This document shows, in pieces, positions 1 through 6,463 of a DNA stretch of 7,503 bases. The stretch's first letter is position 1. Every line of letters starts with the position of its first letter. The notes under the pieces are model-generated. The model worked only from the letters and a program-made list of their open reading frames with translations. It made no database searches and was not told where the DNA came from. Made by a program: the position numbers and the translations under genes. Origin of the DNA: JBFJWU01 sp041623475 [NCBI: bacterium] (GTDB taxonomy: Bacteria; J088); NCBI GenBank assembly GCA_041623475.1, contig JBFJWU010000160.1, positions 1-7,503 on the forward strand, given 5' to 3'.

Positions 1-1
1 A

Positions 2-745
2 AATTGCGGATCCACGTACGGGATCTACACGCCCGGCGACGGCAATTTCGTGTTTTCCGGGAACCGCATCAATGGCGGCAGCGCCGGGATCCACAGCTAC
101 GGAATTTACCTGGACTGCGACACGGCAGTCCTGGTTAACAACTTCTTTGACGGCGGCAACGCTGCAAAATCGGGCAGTGGCGACAGTTACGGTATTTACC
201 ATCGGGACGCCAACTGCAAGATCTATTTGGCGCACAACACCCTGTTTGGCGGAATCAGCCAGAACGGCTCGTCCTATGGGTCGGTCGGGTTTTACTATCG
301 CGGTGGACCAGGCGGTACCGCGATCCTGGATAACAACGTGATCGATCCGGGTGACGCGATTATCGATAACGCCTACGGAATTATTGCTTCAAATTCGGGC
401 GGTGGCGGTGGATTGCACCTGGCAAATACGCTGATCTGGGGCGAGGATATGGACTTCCTGGTCCGGGACATCAACTGGAACCGATGGTATACAACCCCGG
501 CACAGGTGGACAACTGCAGCGACTGGTACGCCTGTGGTTCCGCGACCGGAACCTTGTCCAGTGACCATTACCTGACCAATATTGAAGCAGGCGACATCAC
601 CATCTCGACGGTGACCAGCCCCGTCGTCAATGCCGGCGGCCCGGTCAGCAAAGTCGTCAATGGCATCAATGTGACGGGTACCAATATTGATATCAGCGGC
701 GATTCCAGGGACGGCCAGCCCGACCTTGGCGCAGAAGAACTTTGA
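2..745 (+). CDS. Secreted parallel beta-helix protein, C-terminal part (5' end outside the window)
   Basis: The reading frame is open from base 2 to the TGA at 743-745, so this is the last 247 codons of a longer gene. An internal GTG at 50 is not a convincing start, because coding sequence with the same repeat pattern lies before it. Y-G-I-Y-like motifs begin at 17, 98, 188, 284 (V-G-F-Y) and 374, spaced 81-96 bases. Most are preceded by an N-x-I-x-G-G-like turn, the pattern of a right-handed parallel beta-helix in which each repeat forms one coil. The tail (S-P-V-V-N-A-G, then D-I-S-G-D-S-R and D-L-G-A-E-E-L) matches the end of the next gene, so the two are paralogues. Such C-terminal motifs are common in surface beta-helix proteins of Gram-negative bacteria. 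No catalytic residues can be assigned. Export is inferred from the family and the neighbour, because the N-terminus is not visible. Confidence 0.85.
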   Translation, partial: NCGSTYGIYTPGDGNFVFSGNRINGGSAGIHSYGIYLDCDTAVLVNNFFDGGNAAKSGSGDSYGIYHRDANCKIYLAHNTLFGGISQNGSSYGSVGFYYRGGPGGTAILDNNVIDPGDAIIDNAYGIIASNSGGGGGLHLANTLIWGEDMDFLVRDINWNRWYTTPAQVDNCSDWYACGSATGTLSSDHYLTNIEAGDITISTVTSPVVNAGGPVSKVVNGINVTGTNIDISGDSRDGQPDLGAEEL

Positions 746-751
746 GGAAGG
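745..751 (+). promoter_or_regulatory. Alternative ribosome binding site (AGGAAGG) for the beta-helix lipoprotein
   Basis: AGGAAGG begins on the last base of the upstream stop codon and sits 5 nt before an in-frame ATG at 757. It is a better Shine-Dalgarno match than the one before the ATG at 790. A start at 757 would add 11 residues ahead of the lipoprotein signal. Its position directly after the upstream stop would also suit translational coupling of the two paralogues. Which of the two sites is used cannot be settled from sequence alone. Confidence 0.4.
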
Positions 752-777
752 CCGGAATGACGAACCTGACAATTAAC

Positions 778-782
778 GGAAG
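778..782 (+). promoter_or_regulatory. Ribosome binding site (GGAAG) for the preferred start at 790
   Basis: GGAAG lies 7 nt upstream of the ATG at 790. The protein begun there opens with M-K-N, a hydrophobic stretch and a lipobox cysteine at residue 23, which is the usual lipoprotein signal length. That geometry is why 790 is preferred over 757 or the TTG at 742. Confidence 0.5.
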
Positions 783-789
783 CATTTCA

Positions 790-3700
790 ATGAAAAACCT
801 GACAGAAAATTTCATTTTCGCTTTGACCGTTGCCGGACTCTTGACGGCGGTCGGTTGTGAAGACACGGTCAAGGAGATTCTGGCCGACGTGACCAATCCG
901 ACGACAACGGCGGTCACCACCACATCCGTCCTGGAATACGAATGCCAGGACGAGGACGGTGATGGCTACGGACTGGCGTGTGAGCTGGGCACGGACTGCG
1001 ATGACAATGACCCGGATGTTCACGAGTTTGCCGTTGGCTATGTCGATAATGACAAAGACGGCGTCGGCAGCATCGATACCGTGGCCATCTGCAAGGACCG
1101 GCCGGTCACTGGTCAAAGTTTGACCAATACAGACTGCGATGACGACAACCCGGACATCTACCAGATGACGATTGGCTTCCCCGATCGCGACGGCGACGGA
1201 CACACCAATGGCACATCGGAAAGCCTGTGCGCCGGCGCATCCCTGCCGGCAACCTACGAGGCCACGGCCGACAGCCCGGTCGACTGCAATGATGAAGATC
1301 CGTCGATCTATCCCGGTGCCACGGAAATCAATTTTGACGGCATTGACCAGGACTGCAACGGCAGCGAGCCGATCCCGTCCGGCAGCGATGGCATTTTTGT
1401 CAGTACGTCCGGCGATGACGCTACCGGATCCGGCACCAAGGGTGCCCCGTTCCGGTCGATCAGCCGGGCGCTGGTTGCCCTGGCCAACGACCCGTCCAAG
1501 GGTGTCTTTTTGGCTGCGGGAACCTATTCCGAACAAGTCACGCCGGCCGACGCGGCCTATGGCGCAACCAAGCCGACCAACACGCGTATTTACGGTGGCT
1601 ACAACAACGCATTCAGCAGCCAGGATGTGGACGGTAACAAAACGACCATCAAGTCCACCGCGAGCAACGGGTATGCGGTCGAGGTCACCCCGGACGCGAC
1701 TGCGGAACTGGTCGGCCTGACGATCACGCTGGATTCCCAGGACGGGACCCAATATGTGATCTATAACCGAGGGATGCTGACACTGCGCAATACGACGATC
1801 GACGGCGATGGCCTGTCAACCGGCACAAAATATGGCGTGTTCAATCAATCGGGCAGTACCCTGGTCGCCAATGATTCAACGATCAAGAACCTGCGCACCA
1901 GTGACTCGACCGCTTACGGCATTTTCCTGACGTATGCAAAAGGTACAGTCAATGGCTCCGACATTACGATGGGCGGTACGGACAGCAACCAGAGTTACGG
2001 GATTTACCTGAACTCCACCAATCCGACCGACCGGTTGACCGTGTCCTGGTCGGATATTGACGCCGGACCGGAAAACAACGGCACGACCTATGGGATCTAT
2101 GCGTACGGTGAGTTTCTGCTGGAAGACAGTACGGTTGACGGCGGCAGTTCGGACTCATCAATGTACGGACTGCGCCTGCGGGACCCCAATACCGGCGACA
2201 ACCAATTGATTTCAGCGACGATCCGCAATTCGGCCATTTATGGCGGGGAAACGTGGGCCCTTTCGTCACCCTACGGCGTGCACGCAGAGTATTTGTACCA
2301 GCTGAATATCGAGGACTCGGAAATCGTCGGCGGTCACGGCAGTTCCGCCCGTGGGGTCTACGGACGCTACAACAGCAACACCACCATCAGCGATTCCCGC
2401 CTGGACGGTGGCGAAACCTGGAATACCGGGTACGGCTATTACTCGGACGATGATATCAATATCACGCTGGAAGACAACGTCTTTCGTGGGCCGACCATGC
2501 TGACCAATAACGATGGCTCTTATGGAATCTATATCCGTGATGCCAGCGGCGATGTTGTTATTCGCGACAATCGCGCGGTCGGAGGCGCGGTTGACGCGGG
2601 TGAACTGGACTGGTTTGGCTCATCGTACGGCGCCTATTTCTACCAGAACTTCGGGTCCTTGCTGGTCGAAGACAACCGGTTTACTACCCCCGACGGCGAG
2701 ATCGGTAGGGACGATGGACCTACGAACTATGGCATTTATTTCCGGTCAAACACCTCGGCCTCAACGATCCGTGGTAATATCGTCGAGCCCGGTGCCGGGC
2801 GCTACTCCTATGGCATCCAGGTCTACGGTAACAGCATGGGCGGCGTGATCGAGGATAACTCTGTCACAGTCGCTTTTGCATACCAGCAGCCTCGCGCCAT
2901 TATCGTCTATGATGGCACCGGCCTGACCGTCCAGAACAATGCGTTTACCGGGTCTGACTCGAAGGTATCCTCGTTGTACACCGTGTACCAGGCTAGTGGC
3001 AATACGGTCTGGAAAAACAATACGATCTTTGGCGGCAACAGTTCCAACAACCGGACGATCTATGCCGTCTATCAGGGCAATGGCGATTCAACCTGGGATG
3101 GAAACTCAATCAATCCAGGTATTTCCGACGGCCAGGTACGAGGAATTTACCAACAGAATGGTACGGTTCTCTACACTGGTAACCAGATCACTGGCGGCAA
3201 CTCTGGCAACAGTACCGTTTACGGTTTGTATCAATCGAATGGCCAGGTTACGGCCATGAACAACACCGTGTCGCTTGGCGAAGGCAATTCCACCTATGCC
3301 ATCTGGCTGGACAACAACCCCGCAATTGTGACCAACAACAATATTTATGGCGGCACCGCCCGGGCCGGGTCGGCCTATGGCCTGTACCTGGACGACCTGT
3401 CGGCTGAGATCCACAACAACGACATCGACCCCGGCCAGGCCAGGGACAACACCTACGGCATCTACATCGACGAAACGTACAACCAGGAAATCGTCGGCAA
3501 TACCATCCACGGCGGTCGTTCCAGCGAAGACCGTTCCTACGGGATTTACGTTGACGAAGGTGCGGACATTGTCATCCTTAACAACTATATCCACGGTGGC
3601 TATGGTGGCGCCGATTTCGACGAGCACAGCAATTCCGGTGACAGCTACGGCATCTTCCTGGATGGCGGCTGGTGGGAAACCTATATCGCCGGCAACACCA

Positions 3701-4221
3701 TCTACGGTGGCGAAAGCCGCGGCGCGGACTGGAATGGCTCAACCGCGATCTTCACCGAAGGTGGTGACACGTTTGCCACTGTCAATACCTGGATTATCAA
3801 CAACATCCTCGATGGCGGTTATGCACCCGAACGCTGGTCCACTGGCCTGATTGACTACAGCCAGTGCTTGGGGCAGCAGGACACGATCGAGATTGACAAC
3901 AATATCTTCTACGGTGCCGACCAGACATACCTGGTGGGCGATGGCAGTTGCAGCAACAAGGACTACACCGACCTGACGACGGTAAACGACTGCACAGATA
4001 TTAACGGCTGCAGTTCGGCTGCAGACAATCTGGACTCGGATCCGCTGGTCAGTAATATTTCCGGTGGCAATCCCCACATCCAGTCCGGGTCTCCGGCGAT
4101 CGATGCCGGCCAGGACATCAGCACCGCGATCCTGTCGCTGGTGGTGGATGAGGCCGAATTTGATATCGATGGCGACAGCCGCCCTGCCGGCAACTTTGAT
4201 ATCGGTGCCGACGAGCGCTAG
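790..4221 (+). CDS. Large lipoprotein with MopE-like metal-binding modules and a long parallel beta-helix
   Basis: This 1143-residue protein is predicted to be lipidated and held on the outer membrane or cell surface. Residues 1-22 form a signal peptide, and T-A-V-G before Cys23 fits the broad lipobox pattern. A Thr-rich linker (to about 48) leads to three modules at about 54-78, 85-124 and 131-191. Each has an acidic D-x-D-x-D-G-type loop, a Cys, then D-C-(D/N)-D-x-(D/N)-P; the last ends D-G-I-D-Q-D-C-N-G. This is the putative metal-binding motif seen in MopE-like proteins. Residues 202-290 resemble the DUF1565-type N-cap (G-A-P-F-R-S-I, A-A-G-T-Y, Y-G-G-Y-N). From 295 to 985, 25 Y-G-I-Y-like motifs mark beta-helix coils. 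The C-terminal part has paired cysteines, S-P-A-I-D-A-G (1101-1107) and a final D-I-G-A-D-E-R. The reading frame is open upstream to a TTG at 742 that overlaps the preceding stop. The role is unknown: adhesin, glycan-binding protein and polysaccharide-degrading enzyme are all possible, and no catalytic set is evident. Confidence 0.93.
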   Translation: MKNLTENFIFALTVAGLLTAVGCEDTVKEILADVTNPTTTAVTTTSVLEYECQDEDGDGYGLACELGTDCDDNDPDVHEFAVGYVDNDKDGVGSIDTVAICKDRPVTGQSLTNTDCDDDNPDIYQMTIGFPDRDGDGHTNGTSESLCAGASLPATYEATADSPVDCNDEDPSIYPGATEINFDGIDQDCNGSEPIPSGSDGIFVSTSGDDATGSGTKGAPFRSISRALVALANDPSKGVFLAAGTYSEQVTPADAAYGATKPTNTRIYGGYNNAFSSQDVDGNKTTIKSTASNGYAVEVTPDATAELVGLTITLDSQDGTQYVIYNRGMLTLRNTTIDGDGLSTGTKYGVFNQSGSTLVANDSTIKNLRTSDSTAYGIFLTYAKGTVNGSDITMGGTDSNQSYGIYLNSTNPTDRLTVSWSDIDAGPENNGTTYGIYAYGEFLLEDSTVDGGSSDSSMYGLRLRDPNTGDNQLISATIRNSAIYGGETWALSSPYGVHAEYLYQLNIEDSEIVGGHGSSARGVYGRYNSNTTISDSRLDGGETWNTGYGYYSDDDINITLEDNVFRGPTMLTNNDGSYGIYIRDASGDVVIRDNRAVGGAVDAGELDWFGSSYGAYFYQNFGSLLVEDNRFTTPDGEIGRDDGPTNYGIYFRSNTSASTIRGNIVEPGAGRYSYGIQVYGNSMGGVIEDNSVTVAFAYQQPRAIIVYDGTGLTVQNNAFTGSDSKVSSLYTVYQASGNTVWKNNTIFGGNSSNNRTIYAVYQGNGDSTWDGNSINPGISDGQVRGIYQQNGTVLYTGNQITGGNSGNSTVYGLYQSNGQVTAMNNTVSLGEGNSTYAIWLDNNPAIVTNNNIYGGTARAGSAYGLYLDDLSAEIHNNDIDPGQARDNTYGIYIDETYNQEIVGNTIHGGRSSEDRSYGIYVDEGADIVILNNYIHGGYGGADFDEHSNSGDSYGIFLDGGWWETYIAGNTIYGGESRGADWNGSTAIFTEGGDTFATVNTWIINNILDGGYAPERWSTGLIDYSQCLGQQDTIEIDNNIFYGADQTYLVGDGSCSNKDYTDLTTVNDCTDINGCSSAADNLDSDPLVSNISGGNPHIQSGSPAIDAGQDISTAILSLVVDEAEFDIDGDSRPAGNFDIGADER
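1672..3756 (+). repeat. 25-unit Y-G-I-Y coding repeat (beta-helix coils)
   Basis: The motif (Y/R/T)-(G/A/T/V)-(I/V/L/Y)-(Y/F/x) begins at 1672, 1753, 1831, 1915, 1996, 2089, 2164, 2272, 2350, 2431, 2521, 2626, 2728, 2809, 2893, 2977, 3061, 3139, 3220, 3295, 3376, 3454, 3538, 3646 and 3742. Seventeen of the 24 intervals are 75-84 bases (25-28 residues). The other seven are 90-108 bases and probably carry longer loops. A turn of the form N-x-I-x-G-G often precedes the motif by about a dozen residues. The DNA copies are diverged (TAC/TAT, GGC/GGG/GGA, ATT/ATC), so the repeat is conserved at protein level and is not a recent microsatellite-like expansion. Confidence 0.88.
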
Positions 4222-4247
4222 ACACATCTACATTTGCTGAGTTTTTT

Positions 4248-4279
4248 GGGCAGGTCCTGACGGGCCTGCCCTTTTTTTT
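4248..4279 (+). terminator. Intrinsic terminator after the beta-helix genes
   Basis: GGGCAGGTCC (4248-4257) pairs with GGGCCTGCCC (4262-4271) through a 10-bp stem containing one G-U pair. The loop is TGAC, and eight T residues follow at 4272-4279. It lies 26 nt after the stop of the beta-helix lipoprotein. The bases before the stem on the plus strand are T rather than A, so the hairpin should work only for plus-strand transcription and not for the opposing YfiR-like gene. Confidence 0.9.
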
Positions 4280-4307
4280 CAGCGGTCGACGATGATCGAA
4301 TCAACAG

Positions 4308-4844
4308 TTACTGAATAATTCGTGCCAGTTTCAGAATCTGGCCGGAAAACTTTGCGCCGGTCGCCTTTGCCGCTTCCAGATTGATCATCAACCGCGGCTT
4401 CCCGGCATCGGTGATCTCCACACCAAGGGACATCCCTGCCACCAATCCCGGCTCGGCAGCACTGACGCAGGTAACCTTGCCTTCAGCACAATCGGCCGCC
4501 CAGGAAGCTGCGTCGTGGTCCAGGGGCTCGGCAAAGAAGACGACATCTACGGTGCCATTGCGGATCTCGGGGCCAGACAATACGGCGACCTCTAACGGCT
4601 TGCCCTTGATCTTCTTGCTGGAAAACTTGTTCAGCGTCTTGACGATGTCCATCGCCCGCGCCGAGTCACCGACCACGCCGATGTTGACGACATCACCGAA
4701 TCGGTCATCAATGCTGTGGTCAAAGCTGACAGCACTCAGGACAATCTTTACCAGTAATGGTGGCGGTGCCAGTTCGGCCGCAAATCCGCAGATCGGGACA
4801 ACAGCGAGGGCAAATGAAACGATCAGCTTGTGGAACTTCAGCAA
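4308..4844 (-). CDS. YfiR-family (DUF4154-like) periplasmic protein
   Basis: This is a 178-residue exported protein. Residues 1-22 look like a signal peptide (Lys3 and Lys6, a hydrophobic core, then G-F-A before A-E-L). The mature part matches the YfiR/DUF4154 pattern: V-N-I-G-V-V-G-D (53-60), K-G-K-P-L-E-V (80-86), V-D-V-V-F-F (99-104), a G-M-S-L-G turn (137-141), and M-I-N-L-E-A-A with the closing helix Q-I-L-K-L-A-R-I-I (153-177). In Pseudomonas, YfiR is a periplasmic repressor of the membrane diguanylate cyclase YfiN and so controls cyclic-di-GMP; other family members stand beside sensor or transport proteins. Cys119 and Cys126 are seven apart, the spacing of a disulfide known in YfiR. 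The start is a TTG preceded by GGGGAGG at only 3 nt; the next codon, CTG at 4839-4841, would give 6 nt. A stop at 4869-4871 rules out a much longer form. No YfiN-like partner is in the window, so its role is inferred from the family only. Confidence 0.78.
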   Translation of the reverse strand: MLKFHKLIVSFALAVVPICGFAAELAPPPLLVKIVLSAVSFDHSIDDRFGDVVNIGVVGDSARAMDIVKTLNKFSSKKIKGKPLEVAVLSGPEIRNGTVDVVFFAEPLDHDAASWAADCAEGKVTCVSAAEPGLVAGMSLGVEITDAGKPRLMINLEAAKATGAKFSGQILKLARIIQ

Positions 4845-4881
4845 TTGCCTCCCCAGACAACGTGTGCGTCAAGCTATTCAC

Positions 4882-4910
4882 ATTATGGGGAACCGTTTAT
4901 TTTTTAACAA
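4882..4910 (-). promoter_or_regulatory. Candidate sigma70-type promoter for the YfiR-like gene
   Basis: Read on the minus strand, TTGTTA (4910-4905) is followed after 17 nt by CATAAT (4887-4882). These match the -35 and -10 consensus at 4 and 5 of 6 positions, and the spacer is AT-rich. Transcription would begin near 4875, giving a leader of about 30 nt before the TTG start. The site falls between the acetyltransferase stop and the YfiR-like start, so the latter need not depend on read-through. Confidence 0.5.
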
Positions 4911-4921
4911 TTTGCATGGGA

Positions 4922-5233
4922 TCAGCCACCGCGGGACCAGTCAAATCCTGGTGACACGACATCCCGCCAATCAGGATGCCGCTCGATATACGCCTTGACA
5001 TAGGGGCATAACGGCAGGACCTCCAACCCGGCATCGCGCGAAAACGCCAGGACAAACCGGGCCAGGCCCGCCGCGATTCCCTGCCCCTGCAGTAGGTCGG
5101 GTACTTCGGTGTGCAGGAACCGGATGACCCCCGGCCTGCGATCATAGGTGATCATGGCCCGCCCCTCGGCAAAGTCCATTACAAACGCCTGGTCAGATTC
5201 CAGATGCCTGACAGGTGGCAGTGAATCAGTCAT
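4922..5233 (-). CDS. GNAT-family N-acetyltransferase, small YjdJ-like type
   Basis: This 103-residue protein is a minimal acetyltransferase domain of the YjdJ / Acetyltransf_CG kind, which is usually about 90-100 residues long and so appears complete here. Family hallmarks are visible in order: the strand A-M-I-T-Y-D-R-R-P-G-V-I-R-F-L-H-T-E-V-P (26-45), the acetyl-CoA pyrophosphate loop Q-G-Q-G-I-A (49-54) followed by a helix, and P-L-C-P-Y-V-K-A-Y-I-E-R-H-P-D-W (74-89). Cys76 is a conserved residue of this family. Members are cytoplasmic and use acetyl-CoA, but their acceptor substrate is generally not known. The ATG at 5233 opens the protein, but only a weak AGGG lies upstream at a long spacing. 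The gene is divergent from the FmdB-type gene (91-nt gap) and lies 77 nt upstream of the YfiR-like gene in the same direction; a functional link between them is not evident. Confidence 0.85.
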   Translation of the reverse strand: MTDSLPPVRHLESDQAFVMDFAEGRAMITYDRRPGVIRFLHTEVPDLLQGQGIAAGLARFVLAFSRDAGLEVLPLCPYVKAYIERHPDWRDVVSPGFDWSRGG

Positions 5234-5310
5234 ACGACACCATACCCTGTTTTAATCCGGCGTCCGACATCGATTCGTCACGGTTGGCTATCATGTCACA
5301 CCAGACCCGC

Positions 5311-5318
5311 AAAGGAGG
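5311..5318 (+). promoter_or_regulatory. Strong ribosome binding site for the FmdB-type gene
   Basis: AAAGGAGG ends 6 nt before the ATG at 5325. This is a near-perfect Shine-Dalgarno sequence at good spacing and fixes the start of the FmdB-type protein. Confidence 0.85.
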
Positions 5319-5324
5319 CCCTGA

Positions 5325-5594
5325 ATGCCGATTTACGAATACACCTGCCCGGATTGCCAGACATCGTTTGAAAAACGTGTGTCAATGAGTGCGCGCCAGT
5401 CACCACAGGATTGCCCGACGTGCAGCGGCCAGGCCCGGCGGATTGAGATAAGCCGTTTTGCGGTCGGTGGCGCCGGTGCCGGTGCCGGTGGTGGGTTTGA
5501 TGGCAGCGCCCTGAGCGATTTCAGCGCCGCATCCGGCGGCGGCCCTGGTGGGGCCTGTTGTGGCGGAGTCTGCGGCGGACACGGCACCAACTAG
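5325..5594 (+). CDS. FmdB-family zinc-ribbon protein
   Basis: This 89-residue protein opens with M-P-I-Y-E-Y-T-C-P-D-C, the signature of the FmdB / CxxC_CxxC_SSSS putative regulatory family. Cys8/Cys11 and Cys30/Cys33 form two CxxC knuckles expected to bind one zinc ion. The name comes from a formamidase-operon gene in Methylophilus, where a regulatory role was proposed; the biochemical function of most members is unknown, and they are cytoplasmic. After residue 47 the chain turns Gly/Ala-rich (G-A-G-A-G-A-G-G-G) and ends in a Cys/Gly tail with Cys78, Cys79, Cys83 and His86. Such a tail is frequent in proteobacterial members and could form another metal site. The gene has a strong ribosome binding site, is divergent from the acetyltransferase and stops 25 nt from the end of the convergent solute-binding gene. 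No terminator hairpin is seen in that gap. Confidence 0.88.
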   Translation: MPIYEYTCPDCQTSFEKRVSMSARQSPQDCPTCSGQARRIEISRFAVGGAGAGAGGGFDGSALSDFSAASGGGPGGACCGGVCGGHGTN

Positions 5595-5619
5595 GCGGCA
5601 CCGTCTGCAACGACCGGCA

Positions 5620-6426
5620 TCACGGGTTGGCCGGAGCGGGCAACCCGGTTCTGCCGGAACGGCCTGTCAGTACCTCCTGTAATCGACCACTCTCCTGCAT
5701 GTGCGTCAGGCCGCGATTCAACTGCCGGACCCGTTCCGCACTTGATTCAATCGCCCGCGGGAAAATCACGTGATAGGACGTTGATCGGATCGGCCTCGGG
5801 TGAACGACGATTCGGGATCGCTCTTCGGCAGAAAACTTGCTGTCCAGCAGGTGTTGCCCGACCAGGGAGTCCAGGGGAAACAGGTCGATTCGCCCCCGCA
5901 GCAGTTTTTCAAAATTCAGTTCATCGCTGGGTGCAGGGTCCACAGTGACCAGCCCCGCGTCCACAGCCTTGTCGAATTCCGGTCCGTATGTGTACGAAAC
6001 CGTTATCCCGACGGTCAATCCCTCCAGGTCGGCAACTGTTGACCAGTCAAAGGTGCGTTCGCGCAGATAGAAAAATACGTTATTCCCGGTCAAGACCGCA
6101 TCGCTATACAGGAATTCGGCTTCGCGGCCTGGTGTTCGGCTCCAGACAACCGAACCATCCCATTCGCCCGTCCGCGCCAGTTCATAGGCCCTTGACCAGG
6201 GGAAGAACCCGTACTGTACCTCGATGCCCTGGGTTGCGAACGCTTCACGAACTGCCTGGGACGCCGCACCGCCGCCCGGCAGGTCCGATGACAGCCAGGG
6301 GACCCATTCACCGTTGGTCAACCGAACGACAGGACCGTGGGCAGTTGTGGAATCGTCGCCAGCGGACCGGCCGGTGACCAGGCAGATTGACGCGCAGGCG
6401 ATCGCGATGTACCAGGGTCGCTTCAT
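5620..6426 (-). CDS. Periplasmic family 3 solute-binding protein (transporter substrate-binding domain)
   Basis: This 268-residue protein has a signal peptide (Lys2, Arg3, hydrophobic to about Thr18, likely cleavage near S-A-G at 21-23) and one complete SBP_bac_3-type domain. Recognisable stretches are T-N-G-E-W-V-P-W (37-44), L-P-G-G-G-A-A-S (49-56), V-Q-Y-G-F-F-P-W-S-R-A-Y-E-L-A (70-84), G-E-W-D-G-S-V-V-W (88-96), F-L-Y-S-D (105-109), D-L-E-G-L-T-V-G (133-140) and L-L-R-G-R-I-D-L-F-P (175-184). This is the subgroup common in gammaproteobacteria and often annotated as an amino-acid ABC transporter binding protein. It usually stands alone, and here too no permease or ATPase gene is adjacent, so ligand sensing is as plausible as transport. 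The ligand is not predictable from sequence alone. There is no Shine-Dalgarno sequence before the ATG. The gene is divergent from the sensor kinase, which may or may not be its partner. Confidence 0.87.
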   Translation of the reverse strand: MKRPWYIAIACASICLVTGRSAGDDSTTAHGPVVRLTNGEWVPWLSSDLPGGGAASQAVREAFATQGIEVQYGFFPWSRAYELARTGEWDGSVVWSRTPGREAEFLYSDAVLTGNNVFFYLRERTFDWSTVADLEGLTVGITVSYTYGPEFDKAVDAGLVTVDPAPSDELNFEKLLRGRIDLFPLDSLVGQHLLDSKFSAEERSRIVVHPRPIRSTSYHVIFPRAIESSAERVRQLNRGLTHMQESGRLQEVLTGRSGRTGLPAPANP

Positions 6427-6434
6427 TGCAGATA

Positions 6435-6463
6435 ACTGTACGCCGTTCGGATCCTGACTTCAA
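6435..6463 (-). promoter_or_regulatory. Possible promoter of the solute-binding gene (leaderless arrangement)
   Basis: On the minus strand TTGAAG (6463-6458), a 17-nt spacer and TACAGT (6440-6435) resemble a sigma70 promoter, each box matching 4 of 6 positions. The predicted transcription start, about 6428, is only a base or two before the ATG at 6426. This would explain the absence of a ribosome binding site. Both boxes are imperfect, so chance is a real alternative. Confidence 0.3.

Noticed and set aside
787-1752. Long minus-strand open frame (321 codons) opposite the lipoprotein N-terminal region
   Set aside because: It is a shadow of the Asp-rich plus-strand gene, whose GAY and GGN codons read as V/I/A/R-rich sequence in reverse. 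It has no recognisable domain, while the plus frame has clear domain structure throughout.
3106-3627. Minus-strand open frame rich in Val and Asp opposite the helix repeats
   Set aside because: Its V-V-V-D-type composition is the antisense of the repeated Asn/Asp/Tyr codons; no independent start signal or family match is visible.
1672-3756. CRISPR-like or tandem DNA repeat with about 80-base period
   Set aside because: The units are degenerate at DNA level, stay in one reading frame and vary in length by multiples of three, as expected for protein coils and not for CRISPR repeats.
4381-4998. Plus-strand open frame (205 codons) across the YfiR-like gene
   Set aside because: The minus-strand frame has a signal peptide and YfiR family motifs, while the plus-strand translation is Ser/Thr-rich with no recognisable domain.
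5264-5294. Weak promoter-like boxes (CCGACA, TATCAT) upstream of the FmdB-type gene
   Set aside because: The spacing is 19 nt and the -35 match is poor; a promoter is expected in this gap, but the sequence does not single one out.
5988-6377. Arg/Pro-rich plus-strand open frame opposite the solute-binding gene
   Set aside because: Its composition is typical of an antisense frame in GC-rich DNA, and the minus strand encodes a well-matched solute-binding domain over the same bases.
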